Positions 1 through 8,872 of a DNA stretch of 64,000 nt are shown one piece after another. The first letter of the stretch is position 1, and every line of letters starts with the position of its first letter. The translations under genes were made by a program, and so were the position numbers. This DNA is from CAZAOY01 sp964486925 (GTDB lineage Bacteria > Bacillota > Clostridia > Oscillospirales > Ruminococcaceae). The stretch covers positions 62,001 through 126,000 of the forward strand of contig CAZAOY010000001.1 in NCBI GenBank assembly GCA_964486925.1, read 5' to 3'. The notes under the pieces were generated by a model that saw nothing but the letters and a program-made list of their open reading frames with translations, was not told the origin of the DNA and made no database searches.

Positions 1-443
1 ACGAAAACATCGCTGTATATCTACATTCAGGTTCTGCCCCTGCTAAAAACACCGCTACAGGTGAATATGGCATTGGAATCTCCTTTGGATATCGCTGTAT
101 AAAATCCGCTAAGGACTTAGGGGATAAGGGTGTTGTAGTATTCCCTAAAGAGGGATCTGGTTGGGACGTTGAAGCAAACGCTTTAATGGCGCGTAGCGAA
201 GGGAACAAAGAGATCGCTAAGAAGTTTCTTGACTGGGCAATCTCCGAAGAAGCTATGCAAAAGTATGCAGCAGACTACACCATTATCTCAACAGGGGTTG
301 GCGATAAAATTCCAGATGGATATGCTGTAAACCCAGTTGATCAGCTTATAAAAGCGGTTGACCTAAAATGGTGTGCAGAGAATCGTGACAGAATACTCGC
401 CGAGTGGACAAAACGTTATGACGGCAAGAGTGCGCCGCAGTAA
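1..443 (+). CDS. Phosphonate ABC transporter substrate-binding protein, C-terminal part
   Basis: The open frame runs in from the left edge of the window, so the N-terminus and any lipoprotein signal are missing. About 146 codons remain. The residues resemble the C-terminal lobe of iron/2-aminoethylphosphonate-type periplasmic binding proteins (extracellular solute-binding family 1), including the FLDWAISEEAMQKYA segment typical of these proteins. Substrate is inferred from the downstream operon: an ATPase, a fused permease and PhnX/PhnW/PbfA-type enzymes. It would capture 2-aminoethylphosphonate or a related compound outside the membrane. A hairpin follows the stop codon. Confidence 0.8.
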   Translation, partial: ENIAVYLHSGSAPAKNTATGEYGIGISFGYRCIKSAKDLGDKGVVVFPKEGSGWDVEANALMARSEGNKEIAKKFLDWAISEEAMQKYAADYTIISTGVGDKIPDGYAVNPVDQLIKAVDLKWCAENRDRILAEWTKRYDGKSAPQ

Positions 444-459
444 TTAGCAAAGCATATGA

Positions 460-481
460 GGGCAGGCCGTGATGTCTGCCC
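460..481 (+). other. Intercistronic hairpin after binding-protein gene
   Basis: GGGCAG pairs with CTGCCC around an 8-10 nt loop between the binding-protein stop and the ATPase start. There is no T tract, so it is more likely an mRNA-stabilising or partial-attenuation hairpin, as is common after abundant binding-protein genes. Confidence 0.45.
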
Positions 482-505
482 GATAGCTGTGTAAGGGAGG
501 AAAGT

Positions 506-1525
506 ATGGATAAAACAATTAATGTAAAAAAGAATACGGCAATTAGTGTAAAAAACATATCTAAGAGATATGGCAATACAGAGGTGCTAAAAGGTATTAA
601 CCTAGACATACAAAAGGGTGAGTTTATCTGCCTGTTAGGACCTTCGGGCTGTGGGAAGTCTACACTACTAAGGCTTATTGCAGGTCTGGACACCCCAACT
701 ACAGGGACAGTCTATCTAGATGGGAAGGACGCTACATACCTTCCTGCGGCAAAACGTAACTTTGGTATAGTGTTTCAGTCCTACGCGCTCTTTCCAAATC
801 TTTCTGCATTTGATAACGTAGCGTATGGTTTAAAGAATAAAAAGCTTGACACAAGAAACATTAACGAAACGGTGGATCGCCTATTCGAGATGATTCACCT
901 AAGCGATGCAAAATCTCGATTTCCGTCACAGCTTTCGGGAGGGGAACAACAACGTGTAGCGCTAGCGCGCGCCTTAGCGGTTAACCCCGATTTCCTACTT
1001 CTAGATGAGCCGTTATCAGCGCTTGACGCAAAGGTACGCATAAAGCTACGTCGACAGATCTGCGAGATACAACGAGAGCTAGGTCTAACCACCATTATGG
1101 TAACGCACGACCAGGATGAAGCACTTACTATGGCTGATAGAATTATCGTTATGAACAAGGCTAGGATAATGCAGTCAGGCTCTCCCGAGGAGATATACGC
1201 AAAACCTGCAAATCAGTTTGTTGCTGACTTTATCGGTTCAATTAACTTTATTAAGAAGCAGGATACAAGTTCTATCCAAGCAGTGCGCCCAGAGAATATA
1301 AGGGTATCATCTGAACACTCCGAGGATAGCCTGCACGCAAAGATAGTGGATATTGAGTTTAGGGGAGCATTCTGTCGTCTATCAGCAAAGGTTAACCATA
1401 TAAACGATGATACAGAGTTTATGATCGATATGCCGTATAGTGAGCTAAACAGATTAGGGCTTGAAAGCGGTAAAGATATATATATCGATCTTCCGAAGGA
1501 AAAGCTACTGCATTTTGCTGTGTAG
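506..1525 (+). CDS. Phosphonate ABC transporter ATP-binding protein (PhnT/PotA-like)
   Basis: A 339-residue ABC importer ATPase that powers uptake at the inner face of the membrane. Walker A (GPSGCGKST) is at about residues 45-53, the LSGGEQQR signature at 143-150 and Walker B LLLDEP at 164-169, followed by the SALD D-loop and an H-loop in VTHDQDEA. The C-terminal 90 residues form a TOBE-like domain, as in spermidine, iron and 2-aminoethylphosphonate importers. The ATG has a strong GGGAGG site. It lies between the binding-protein and permease genes of the same operon. Substrate assignment rests on the phosphonate enzymes downstream. Confidence 0.85.
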   Translation: MDKTINVKKNTAISVKNISKRYGNTEVLKGINLDIQKGEFICLLGPSGCGKSTLLRLIAGLDTPTTGTVYLDGKDATYLPAAKRNFGIVFQSYALFPNLSAFDNVAYGLKNKKLDTRNINETVDRLFEMIHLSDAKSRFPSQLSGGEQQRVALARALAVNPDFLLLDEPLSALDAKVRIKLRRQICEIQRELGLTTIMVTHDQDEALTMADRIIVMNKARIMQSGSPEEIYAKPANQFVADFIGSINFIKKQDTSSIQAVRPENIRVSSEHSEDSLHAKIVDIEFRGAFCRLSAKVNHINDDTEFMIDMPYSELNRLGLESGKDIYIDLPKEKLLHFAV

Positions 1526-1546
1526 AATGGGGGGAAGGTTATCAAT

Positions 1547-3259
1547 ATTAAAGCTAAAAGAATTATAACATCACAAGACTTTATAAAAGGGTTTTTGATT
1601 ATTACGGTACTAGTTTCTCTCTCATCCTTTCTTTTATTTCCACTATTAACGCTCTTTACCAAAGCGTTTAAAAACACTAGCGATGAGTTTGTGCTGTTTG
1701 ACCAGTTTGTAACATATTTTCGTTCACCTAATATGTTATCCTCCCTTAGAAATACCGTATACATATCTATAGCTTCTACGGTAATATCGGTATCGTTAGC
1801 GTTTGTATTTGCATATGCGCTTTCACGCAAGGATATCCCGTGTAAAAAGCTGTTTCAATTTATAGCGATGTTACCAATCTTTGCGCCGACAATGCTACTT
1901 GGTATCTCGCTTATCTATCTATTCGGTAATCAAGGTTTGTTTACCAAGCTAGGGGTTGTTATCCCGCTTTATGGCGAGGTTGGTATAATTGTTGCAGAGA
2001 GTATCTTTTGCTTTCCTGTTGCACTAATGGTACTTGTAGTTGCGTTTTCTGCGGCAGACAATCGGCTATATGAGGCGGCGGATGTAATGGACACAACCCC
2101 GTTTAGAAAGATGATAACAATTACCCTGCCAAACGTTAAGTACGGATTAATAAGCTCCATCTTTATCTGTTTTACCTACAGCTTTACAGATTTTGGAGCG
2201 CCGTCGGTTGTTGGCGGAAACTACAACGTACTGGCTACCGATATCTATAAGCAGGTTATCGGACAGCAAAACTTTAATATGGGTGCGGTTGTGGGGATAC
2301 TTATGATGATTCCGGCGGTGGCATCATTCTTTGTTGACAGATTTGTGACATCCAAGCAGAGCGGGTCGGTATCCTCTAAGGCAGTACCTTATGTAATCAA
2401 GAAGAACAAGGTTAGTGATACGCTATCAACCGTATTTTGTATTGTAGTATCTGCATTAATGGTTGGGTTCTTTGGTATGTCGCTCTATGCTTCGCTTGTA
2501 GATATCTGGCCGTATAACATGTCGTTAACGCTAAAGCATTATGACTTTGCTAATGTTGCGGCAGGCGGAGCGGCTACTGCGATACAGAACTCGATAGTAG
2601 TATCAATCCTAACAGCGGTAATAGGAACGGTAGTTACCTTTATGACGGCTTACATAATTGAAAAGATTAAGATGTTTCCGCGGCTAAAAAAGGCTGTGTA
2701 TTTTCTGTCGATAGCACCAATGGCAATTCCGGGAACGGTTGTAGGACTTTCCTACATACTGTTCTTTAACGCAAAAACCTTTGCAATTCCGTTTACAAAC
2801 TATTCCTTGGTAAATGGGTTTAACCCGTTATACGGTACAATGACAATCTTAATAATCGTAAACATTATACACTACTTCTCAGTACCGTTTGTAACCGCTA
2901 CAACAGCGTTAAAGCGGCTTGACAGCGAATTTGAAACGGTGTCGGATTCCCTAAGAGTACCGTTTTACAAGACGTTATTTAGAATTACCGTACCAATGTC
3001 GATAGGGGCAATTCTAGAGATGGCGGTATACTTCTTTGTAAACTCGATGATAACGGTGTCGGCGGTTGTATTTTTATATACACCAAAGTTTAAGCTTGCT
3101 TCGGTAGCGATTCTAAATGTGCGGGATGCGGGGGATATAGCGGAAGCCGCCGCAATGAGTATGGTGATATTTGCTATCAATATTGTAATAAGATTGGTTT
3201 ATGAGTTTGTAAAGAGCAAGCTACAAAGAAAGACAGACGCATGGCTTAAAAGAGGATAG
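1547..3259 (+). CDS. Phosphonate ABC transporter permease, two fused BPD domains
   Basis: The protein has about 12 hydrophobic segments and two binding-protein-dependent permease domains in one chain of about 570 residues, like FbpB-type and PhnU/PhnV-type permeases. The EAA-like loops are near EAADVMDTTPFRKM and SDSLRVPFYKTLFRIT. The only ATG/GTG/TTG start in frame is TTG at 1595, which would cut off the cytoplasmic basic N-terminus and part of the first membrane segment. A strong GGGGGAAGG site at about 1529-1538 fits an ATT codon at 1547 instead. I chose ATT, with low certainty on the start. The gene follows the ATPase closely and belongs to the same operon. Confidence 0.75.
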   Translation: MKAKRIITSQDFIKGFLIITVLVSLSSFLLFPLLTLFTKAFKNTSDEFVLFDQFVTYFRSPNMLSSLRNTVYISIASTVISVSLAFVFAYALSRKDIPCKKLFQFIAMLPIFAPTMLLGISLIYLFGNQGLFTKLGVVIPLYGEVGIIVAESIFCFPVALMVLVVAFSAADNRLYEAADVMDTTPFRKMITITLPNVKYGLISSIFICFTYSFTDFGAPSVVGGNYNVLATDIYKQVIGQQNFNMGAVVGILMMIPAVASFFVDRFVTSKQSGSVSSKAVPYVIKKNKVSDTLSTVFCIVVSALMVGFFGMSLYASLVDIWPYNMSLTLKHYDFANVAAGGAATAIQNSIVVSILTAVIGTVVTFMTAYIIEKIKMFPRLKKAVYFLSIAPMAIPGTVVGLSYILFFNAKTFAIPFTNYSLVNGFNPLYGTMTILIIVNIIHYFSVPFVTATTALKRLDSEFETVSDSLRVPFYKTLFRITVPMSIGAILEMAVYFFVNSMITVSAVVFLYTPKFKLASVAILNVRDAGDIAEAAAMSMVIFAINIVIRLVYEFVKSKLQRKTDAWLKRG

Positions 3260-3296
3260 TTTATTAACATTTAATATTTTATAAGGAGATAACAAA

Positions 3297-5129
3297 ATGG
3301 TTAAGGCAGTAATTTTTGATTGGGCAGGAACAACGATAGACTACGGGTGTTTTGCACCGATAAAGGGGTTTATCGATGGGTTTAAAAGCATTGGGATAGA
3401 TATTACCAATGAGATGGCAAGAAAACCTATGGGTCTACTAAAGATTGATCACACAAGAGCAATAGCGGCAATGCTACCCAATAAAATATCAGAGGAGGAT
3501 ATCCAAAAGGCATATAGAGTATTTGAGGATACCCTTTTTAGCAATATCGTTAATCACTGTGACGTAAAGGAGCATGTGTCACAGGCGGTGGCAGACCTTC
3601 GTAGCCGTAATATTAAGATTGGTTCAACTACAGGGTACACCTCTGCAATGATGAAGGAGGTATTAGAGCTTTCTAAAAAGAATGGATATGAGCCAGATTT
3701 TTGTATAGCCTCCAATGAGGTAGCGGGGGGCAGACCAAAGCCATATATGATGTGGGCAAACTTTGCGTATTTTGGGATAGATAATCCAAGACATGCTATA
3801 AAGGTAGGCGACACCGTTGCGGATATTAAAGAAGGTCAAGCGGCTAATAGCTGGACAGTAGGGGTAATTATGGGTTCATCAGAGCTAGGGCTTACACAAG
3901 ACGAGGTGTTGGCGTTGTCACAGGATGAGCTTTTAGAGAGAAAGAGAGAGGTACGTGAAATCTACTATAAAGCGGGGGCAGACTATATAATTGATGATAT
4001 GAGCGAGCTTGTTGGTGTGGTAGATGATATTAATAAAAAGCTATCCCAAGCTACAGAGCACAAGCTCTTAACCCCAGGCCCGCTTACTACAAAGTACAAC
4101 GTAAAACATGCTATGCTAACCGACCACTGCACATGGGATGACGAATATAAAGAGATAACCACAAGTGTAATGGATGATATAACAAACATCTCCGCAGATG
4201 ACAGCTACGCAACCGTGCTACTACAGGGAAGCGGATCATATGCAGTAGAGGCTATGATAAACTGTTTTTGCAATAAAAGTAAAAAGATACTCTTTTTGGT
4301 TAATGGTGAGTACGGGAAAAGGATGGTTACCATTGCGCAAAACTCTAAGAGAAGCTTTATTACACTATCCTTTAATATGACAGTACCTATCGATGTTGCG
4401 GCGGTTGAGAACAAGCTACAGGCAGATTCTGAAATTGATGTTGTGGTGTTTGTTCACTGTGAAACCACTACTGGGGTAATAAATCCGCTCGAGGATATCG
4501 TAAAGGTTGCAAAGAGGTATAACAAAAAGGTGCTTGTTGATGCAATGTCCTCCTTTGGTGCATATGAAATTGATATGGTATCTCTTGATATAGACGCGTT
4601 AGCCGCAAGCTCTAATAAATGTCTGGAGGGATTACCGGGACTATCTTTTGTAATCGCAAAGAAAAAGCTTCTTCAAAAGAGCGAAGGCAACTCCCATTCC
4701 CACAGCCTTGATCTATATGATCAGTACAAAGGGTTGTATGAAGGCGGAGGAAAGTTTAGGTTTACCTCACCAACCAACATTCTGTTAGCGTTAAGACAGG
4801 CGATAGACGAGTACCATAAAGAGGGTGGTCTTAAAGCTAGAAAGGCACGCTATATGGAAAACCATAATGTTCTTGTTACAGAACTGGCAAAGCTAGGGAT
4901 TAACTCCATTGTGCCAACGAAACACCAGTCCTACATAATAACAACCTTTGAGCTTGGAGAGATAGACTTTAACCGTATGTACAACGCATTAAAGAAGGAA
5001 GGGTTTATTATCTATCCAGGAAAGCTCACCGATATCGAAACCTTTAGACTTGGAAACATTGGGGATGTATATCCTGCTGACATGCTCACTCTTGCTTCAG
5101 TTTTAAAGGAGTTCCTATCTAATGAATAG
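3297..5129 (+). CDS. phnXW: Fused phosphonoacetaldehyde hydrolase / 2-aminoethylphosphonate-pyruvate transaminase
   Basis: A 610-residue bifunctional enzyme. Residues 1 to about 255 are a HAD-type phosphonatase (PhnX): nucleophile Asp8 in FDWAGTT, with Ala at the usual second Asp position as in phosphonatases, and the Schiff-base Lys49 in MGLLKIDH. From LLTPGP at residue 257 the chain is a PhnW class V aminotransferase, with the PLP lysine near 441 in SSNK. PhnW converts 2-aminoethylphosphonate plus pyruvate to phosphonoacetaldehyde plus alanine; PhnX cleaves the aldehyde to acetaldehyde and phosphate. Fusion would pass the aldehyde between sites. The stop overlaps the next ATG by 8 nt, implying translational coupling. 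Confidence 0.93.
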   Translation: MVKAVIFDWAGTTIDYGCFAPIKGFIDGFKSIGIDITNEMARKPMGLLKIDHTRAIAAMLPNKISEEDIQKAYRVFEDTLFSNIVNHCDVKEHVSQAVADLRSRNIKIGSTTGYTSAMMKEVLELSKKNGYEPDFCIASNEVAGGRPKPYMMWANFAYFGIDNPRHAIKVGDTVADIKEGQAANSWTVGVIMGSSELGLTQDEVLALSQDELLERKREVREIYYKAGADYIIDDMSELVGVVDDINKKLSQATEHKLLTPGPLTTKYNVKHAMLTDHCTWDDEYKEITTSVMDDITNISADDSYATVLLQGSGSYAVEAMINCFCNKSKKILFLVNGEYGKRMVTIAQNSKRSFITLSFNMTVPIDVAAVENKLQADSEIDVVVFVHCETTTGVINPLEDIVKVAKRYNKKVLVDAMSSFGAYEIDMVSLDIDALAASSNKCLEGLPGLSFVIAKKKLLQKSEGNSHSHSLDLYDQYKGLYEGGGKFRFTSPTNILLALRQAIDEYHKEGGLKARKARYMENHNVLVTELAKLGINSIVPTKHQSYIITTFELGEIDFNRMYNALKKEGFIIYPGKLTDIETFRLGNIGDVYPADMLTLASVLKEFLSNE

Positions 5130-6462
5130 GCAGATTGCTACAGAAGGGGATGTAAACTCCACCCCTAGGCGGGCGGCTTGGCAGAAGGAGCAGTTAGATG
5201 AGGATACAATAGCTATCCTAAAGCGCGATAGCAATGTGTTTTTACACCAGTCTATGTCAACCCCGTGCTTGGATGTGTTAGCAAGCTGTAAGGATGAAAC
5301 TATCACAAATCTTCAAGGCAAAGAGTATCTGGATTTTCACGGAAACAACGTTCATCAGGTAGGGTTTGGCAATGAACAGGTGGTATCCGCTATAAAGCAG
5401 CAGCTTGACACCCTGCCGTTCTGCACAAGGCGGTTTGCAAATGAAAAGGCGGTGTTACTTGCGGAAAAACTGGTATCACTCACCGATAATAACCTTCGCC
5501 GAGTACTGTTCGCCCCCGGTGCAACCTCTGCTATAGGGATGGCGCTAAAGCTTGCGAGGGTAGCAACAGGAAAGGACAAAACGCTATCCATGTGGGACAG
5601 CTTTCACGGAGCCTCGCTTGACGCTATCTCAATTGGCGGAGAGGATGTCTTTCGTGGAGGGTTAGGAGCGTTAATCCCAGGTTGCGAGCACACACTGCCG
5701 TACAACAGCTATCGTTGCCCATTTGGCAAATGTGAAGGTTGCGGTTTAAAGTGCGTTAGGTATATTGAGTATGTACTGGAGCGTGAAAGCGATATTGGCG
5801 CAATAGTAATCGAAACCATCCGAAACACCGATGTACAGATTCCAACAAAGGAGTATTACAGCGAGATAAGGCGGATCTGTGATAGGTTTGGGGTGCTTCT
5901 AATACTAGATGAAACAGCTATCTGTATGGGGCGGACAGGCAGATGGTTTGGGTACCAAAACTACTATATCGTCCCTGATATGGTGGTGCTAGGAAAAGGG
6001 TTAGGCGGTGGTGTCATGCCACTTGCGGCTCTGCTAGTAAAGGAAGAGCTTAATGTGGCAGGACACACCTCCCTAGGACATTACACCCATGAAAAAAGCC
6101 CTGTAGGCTGTGCCGCTGCACTTGCGGCTATAGAGTATATAGAGCGCAAAGATATTCTTAGCAAGACTGTAGAGAAGGGAGTCTACCTTAGAAAGCTACT
6201 AGCCGAGATAGCCAGAGATAATCCGAATATCGGAGATATACGAGGTATTGGGCTGTTAAATGCAGTGGAGCTTGTAACGGATAAGTATACAAAGCAAAAG
6301 CATACCGAGTTAGCCGAAAAGGTAATGTATGATTGCCTTTCAGCTGGATTATCCTTTAAGGTGTCGCAGGGTAATGTGCTCTCTCTCTATCCATCACTTA
6401 CAGTTTCATCAGAACAGCTAGAACGTGCGGTTAAGATTATCGAAAAGAGCTTAATAGGCTAG
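5122..6462 (+). CDS. pbfA: Class III PLP enzyme, probable (R)-1-hydroxy-2-aminoethylphosphonate ammonia-lyase
   Basis: A 446-residue class III aminotransferase-fold protein. The PLP lysine is Lys292 in GKGLGGG, preceded by the DETAICMGRTGR aspartate motif. Members of this family encoded beside phnW/phnX were shown to be ammonia-lyases (PbfA) that turn (R)-1-hydroxy-2-aminoethylphosphonate into phosphonoacetaldehyde, feeding PhnX. The overlap with phnXW supports that role here. A Cys-rich stretch (CPFGKCEGCGLKC, about residues 199-211) could bind metal or form disulfides; I do not know its role. The alternative is an ordinary aminotransferase acting on a phosphonate. Last gene of the operon, followed by a terminator. 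Confidence 0.75.
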   Translation: MNRQIATEGDVNSTPRRAAWQKEQLDEDTIAILKRDSNVFLHQSMSTPCLDVLASCKDETITNLQGKEYLDFHGNNVHQVGFGNEQVVSAIKQQLDTLPFCTRRFANEKAVLLAEKLVSLTDNNLRRVLFAPGATSAIGMALKLARVATGKDKTLSMWDSFHGASLDAISIGGEDVFRGGLGALIPGCEHTLPYNSYRCPFGKCEGCGLKCVRYIEYVLERESDIGAIVIETIRNTDVQIPTKEYYSEIRRICDRFGVLLILDETAICMGRTGRWFGYQNYYIVPDMVVLGKGLGGGVMPLAALLVKEELNVAGHTSLGHYTHEKSPVGCAAALAAIEYIERKDILSKTVEKGVYLRKLLAEIARDNPNIGDIRGIGLLNAVELVTDKYTKQKHTELAEKVMYDCLSAGLSFKVSQGNVLSLYPSLTVSSEQLERAVKIIEKSLIG

Positions 6463-6507
6463 CTAAGGTTGTTATTGCAGGGTGCAATGTATAACAAGCA
6501 TAAAAAG

Positions 6508-6545
6508 TAAAGTCAACCGATATTAAGGGTTGACTTTATCTTTTT
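6508..6545 (+). terminator. Intrinsic terminator of the phosphonate operon
   Basis: An 11-bp stem (TAAAGTCAACC with GGTTGACTTTA) followed by a T-rich tail. The A-rich 5' side means it could also stop the convergent ABC-F transcript. Confidence 0.8.
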
Positions 6546-6571
6546 CGTGTTATAATTTACCGGTAAATACT

Positions 6572-8437
6572 CTATACACCTTCTTCAATCCATTCGGCGT
6601 ATAGTGCTTCAATTTGACCTTCAAGTTGATGTTTTATCTCGTGCAGTTCATCCATCTTTGAAAAATCATTAAGCAACACTTCGGCTTCAATCCTCTCGTT
6701 AACTTTTGATAGCTCATCCTCGGCTTCTTTAATCTGAGATTCTATTGGAACGGATATCTTTTGGAGTGTGGTTTTATTGCTTGATTTTACAGGTGATATC
6801 CTTTGTGGCTTGCTTTTTTGTAATGATTGTTCTAAAACCTTATCTTTACGCAGTTCAAGATATTCATTAAATCCACAATCATATTGGGTAATAACACCAT
6901 CTTCCATGCTCCAAACCTTGTTTGCAAATCTATTAAGGAAATATCTATCATGCGAAACAAATAGCATAGTGCCGTCGAAATCCATTAGAGCATTCTCTAT
7001 CCATTCCCGTGATTCGATATCAAGATGGTTAGTGGGTTCGTCAAGCAGTAGAAAGTTTACTCTGCTTTGCATCATCATGCAGATTTTTAAGCGGCTTTTT
7101 TCACCGCCCGAAAGATTACAAACCTTTTTCATTACATCTTCCGCCCTAAAATGAAATCCCGCAAGGATACTTCTTGCTTTTTCTATGGACAACCCGAAGC
7201 TAAAACGCAGGGTGTCCAAAATAGTGGCGTTATTGTTTTCAAACTCTATAATCTGAGGCATATACGCAAACTTTACGCTTGGACTAATCTTTATCTCACC
7301 ACTATTACATGGCTCTTGGTTCATTATCATCTTTATAAGACTGGTTTTGCCGCATCCGTTTGCGCCGACAAGTGCAATTAGGTCGTTTCTAAGTATTTTA
7401 TTACTTGAATTATTTAATATAACTTTTGTGCCATAGCATTTACATACAGAGTCAAAACAGACAATCTCTTTTGAAGCATACTCGCCACTGTCAAACTCTG
7501 CTGTCAATGCTCTTTTCTTTGTTGGTTTCTCAACGGTATCCATCTGTTCAATGCGTTTTTCCATCGCAAGAGCACGCTTTGCAAGTCCTGTATTTGATGG
7601 ATTTATCTGTGCCCAAACTCGTTGCCGCTTGATAGCGGCTTCAAGCTGATGAATCTTTCGTTGCTGTTGCTTGTACAGCTCTGCTTGGGTAAGGTAACGC
7701 CTTTCACGTTCTTCAACATAAAAAGAGTAGTTTCCCGAATAGAAATTTGCTTTACCATCATCAATTTCAACTATCCGTGTGACCACACGGTCAAGAAATA
7801 TTCTATCGTGGGAGATAACAACCACAGTACCCGAAAAAGCATGCAAAAACTTTTCTAGCCATTCTAGTGACGCTAGATCAAGATGGTTTGTGGGTTCGTC
7901 AAGCAGGAGTATATCGCAATCCCGTAGGAGTATCCGAGCTAGATTTACCCGTGTTTTCTCACCGCCGCTTAAACTGTTAAAGATACTTTTTCTCATTCTT
8001 TCGTCGATATTCATACCGCCGCATACTTTATCTATCCTAACATCTATATCATATCCGCCAAGTCGTTCATACTCTTCCATAAGCTGACCATATCTTAAGA
8101 GAACCAAAGGATCACCATCACCTTCAATCTCCTTCATCTGTGCAAGTATACCGGTTACTTCCTGAAAAGACGAACGAAGGATGTCCTCTACAGTGCTGTT
8201 TTGCTTAAATACAGGAATTTGCGCAAGCATCTCGACCTTCTTACCTGTGGCTTTAGAGATACTACCGCCTTCAAAAAATTCTTCTCCTGTAATTGTTTTA
8301 AACAGTGTTGTCTTGCCCGATCCATTCCTTCCCAGCAAACCAACCTTTTCACCGCTATTTATATTAAAGGTAACACCTTGTATCACATGGTTAGAGCCAT
8401 AGTATTTGTTCAGCTCATGTATCGCTATATCTATCAT
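6572..8437 (-). CDS. ABC-F family ATPase, candidate antibiotic-resistance ribosome protection factor
   Basis: A soluble protein of 621 residues with two ABC domains and no membrane segment. Walker A motifs lie at about 36-43 and 358-366, LSGGEK signatures follow each, and Walker B is LLLDEPTNHLD in both. A charged interdomain linker spans about 240-310, with a charged coiled C-terminal tail. ABC-F proteins act on the ribosomal E site; the antibiotic-resistance group displaces drugs from the peptidyl transferase centre or exit tunnel. The ATG at 8437 has an AGGAGTG site; a longer frame to 8512 would run through the terminator stem, so it was rejected. The leader and attenuator upstream suggest drug induction. 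Confidence 0.85.
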   Translation of the reverse strand: MIDIAIHELNKYYGSNHVIQGVTFNINSGEKVGLLGRNGSGKTTLFKTITGEEFFEGGSISKATGKKVEMLAQIPVFKQNSTVEDILRSSFQEVTGILAQMKEIEGDGDPLVLLRYGQLMEEYERLGGYDIDVRIDKVCGGMNIDERMRKSIFNSLSGGEKTRVNLARILLRDCDILLLDEPTNHLDLASLEWLEKFLHAFSGTVVVISHDRIFLDRVVTRIVEIDDGKANFYSGNYSFYVEERERRYLTQAELYKQQQRKIHQLEAAIKRQRVWAQINPSNTGLAKRALAMEKRIEQMDTVEKPTKKRALTAEFDSGEYASKEIVCFDSVCKCYGTKVILNNSSNKILRNDLIALVGANGCGKTSLIKMIMNQEPCNSGEIKISPSVKFAYMPQIIEFENNNATILDTLRFSFGLSIEKARSILAGFHFRAEDVMKKVCNLSGGEKSRLKICMMMQSRVNFLLLDEPTNHLDIESREWIENALMDFDGTMLFVSHDRYFLNRFANKVWSMEDGVITQYDCGFNEYLELRKDKVLEQSLQKSKPQRISPVKSSNKTTLQKISVPIESQIKEAEDELSKVNERIEAEVLLNDFSKMDELHEIKHQLEGQIEALYAEWIEEGV

Positions 8438-8463
8438 AATTAAACACTCCTTTATATCTGGAC

Positions 8464-8501
8464 ATAAAAATACCCTATACAGTTGTTTTGACTGCACAGG
8501 G
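8464..8501 (-). terminator. Attenuator-type terminator in the ABC-F leader
   Basis: On the minus strand an 11-bp stem (CCCTGTGCAGT with ACTGTATAGGG, two G-U pairs) encloses a 7-nt loop and is followed by TATTTTTA. It sits between the promoter and the ABC-F start, where readthrough would decide expression. Confidence 0.75.
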
Positions 8502-8524
8502 AAACCAAACATAAAGAAGCGGAG

Positions 8525-8752
8525 CTATACCACTATTTTACGCGGTGACAGGCATTCAAAACAATCTGTTTTTTGAAAAAGGGCATAGTAACCCCTTGTA
8601 TTGGCAAAATTTGCTGAAAGCTGGTTGTTTGCTCTTGCCAAAAGGGCGCAGTTATCCCTTGTACCCATCATTTTGAATGTAAAACGGCGCACTACGTCAT
8701 TACCCAGATATAATCTATAGTTTAGTAATTGCACCAAAAAAGACTTGTTCAT
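8525..8752 (-). CDS. Leader ORF of the ABC-F attenuator
   Basis: A 75-codon frame starting at ATG 8752 with an AAGGTGG site 8 nt upstream, directly downstream of a strong promoter. Its 3' half encodes two similar segments (TRDNCALLARAN and TRGYYALFQKTD) that match two AAGGG/CCCTT hairpins in the RNA at 8642-8660 and 8579-8597. Ribosome stalling in this frame could control folding of the terminator at 8464-8501. No domain is recognised; it may be purely regulatory. Only the position, the RBS and the repeats are seen directly. Confidence 0.55.
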   Translation of the reverse strand: MNKSFLVQLLNYRLYLGNDVVRRFTFKMMGTRDNCALLARANNQLSANFANTRGYYALFQKTDCFECLSPRKIVV

Positions 8753-8785
8753 GCTTGTCACCACCTTTCATTATAAGTTGATAAT

Positions 8786-8814
8786 AGTATATACCTTTTT
8801 TACCGTTTTGTCAA
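8786..8814 (-). promoter_or_regulatory. Sigma-A promoter of the ABC-F leader transcript
   Basis: Minus-strand TTGACA (8814-8809), a 17-bp spacer, and TATACT (8791-8786). It lies about 35 bp ahead of the leader ORF start. Confidence 0.85.
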
Positions 8815-8872
8815 GCGAAATATAAAAAACCAACCTGTAAATTGGTATAAAACTTTTTAGATACCTTAAACC

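Noticed and set aside
346..693. A 115-codon minus-strand frame at the start of the phosphonate operon
   Set aside because: It overlaps two well-supported genes and has biased, unlikely composition.
8438..8512. N-terminal extension of the ABC-F protein
   Set aside because: It runs through a terminator stem, lacks an RBS and is not part of the ABC-F fold.
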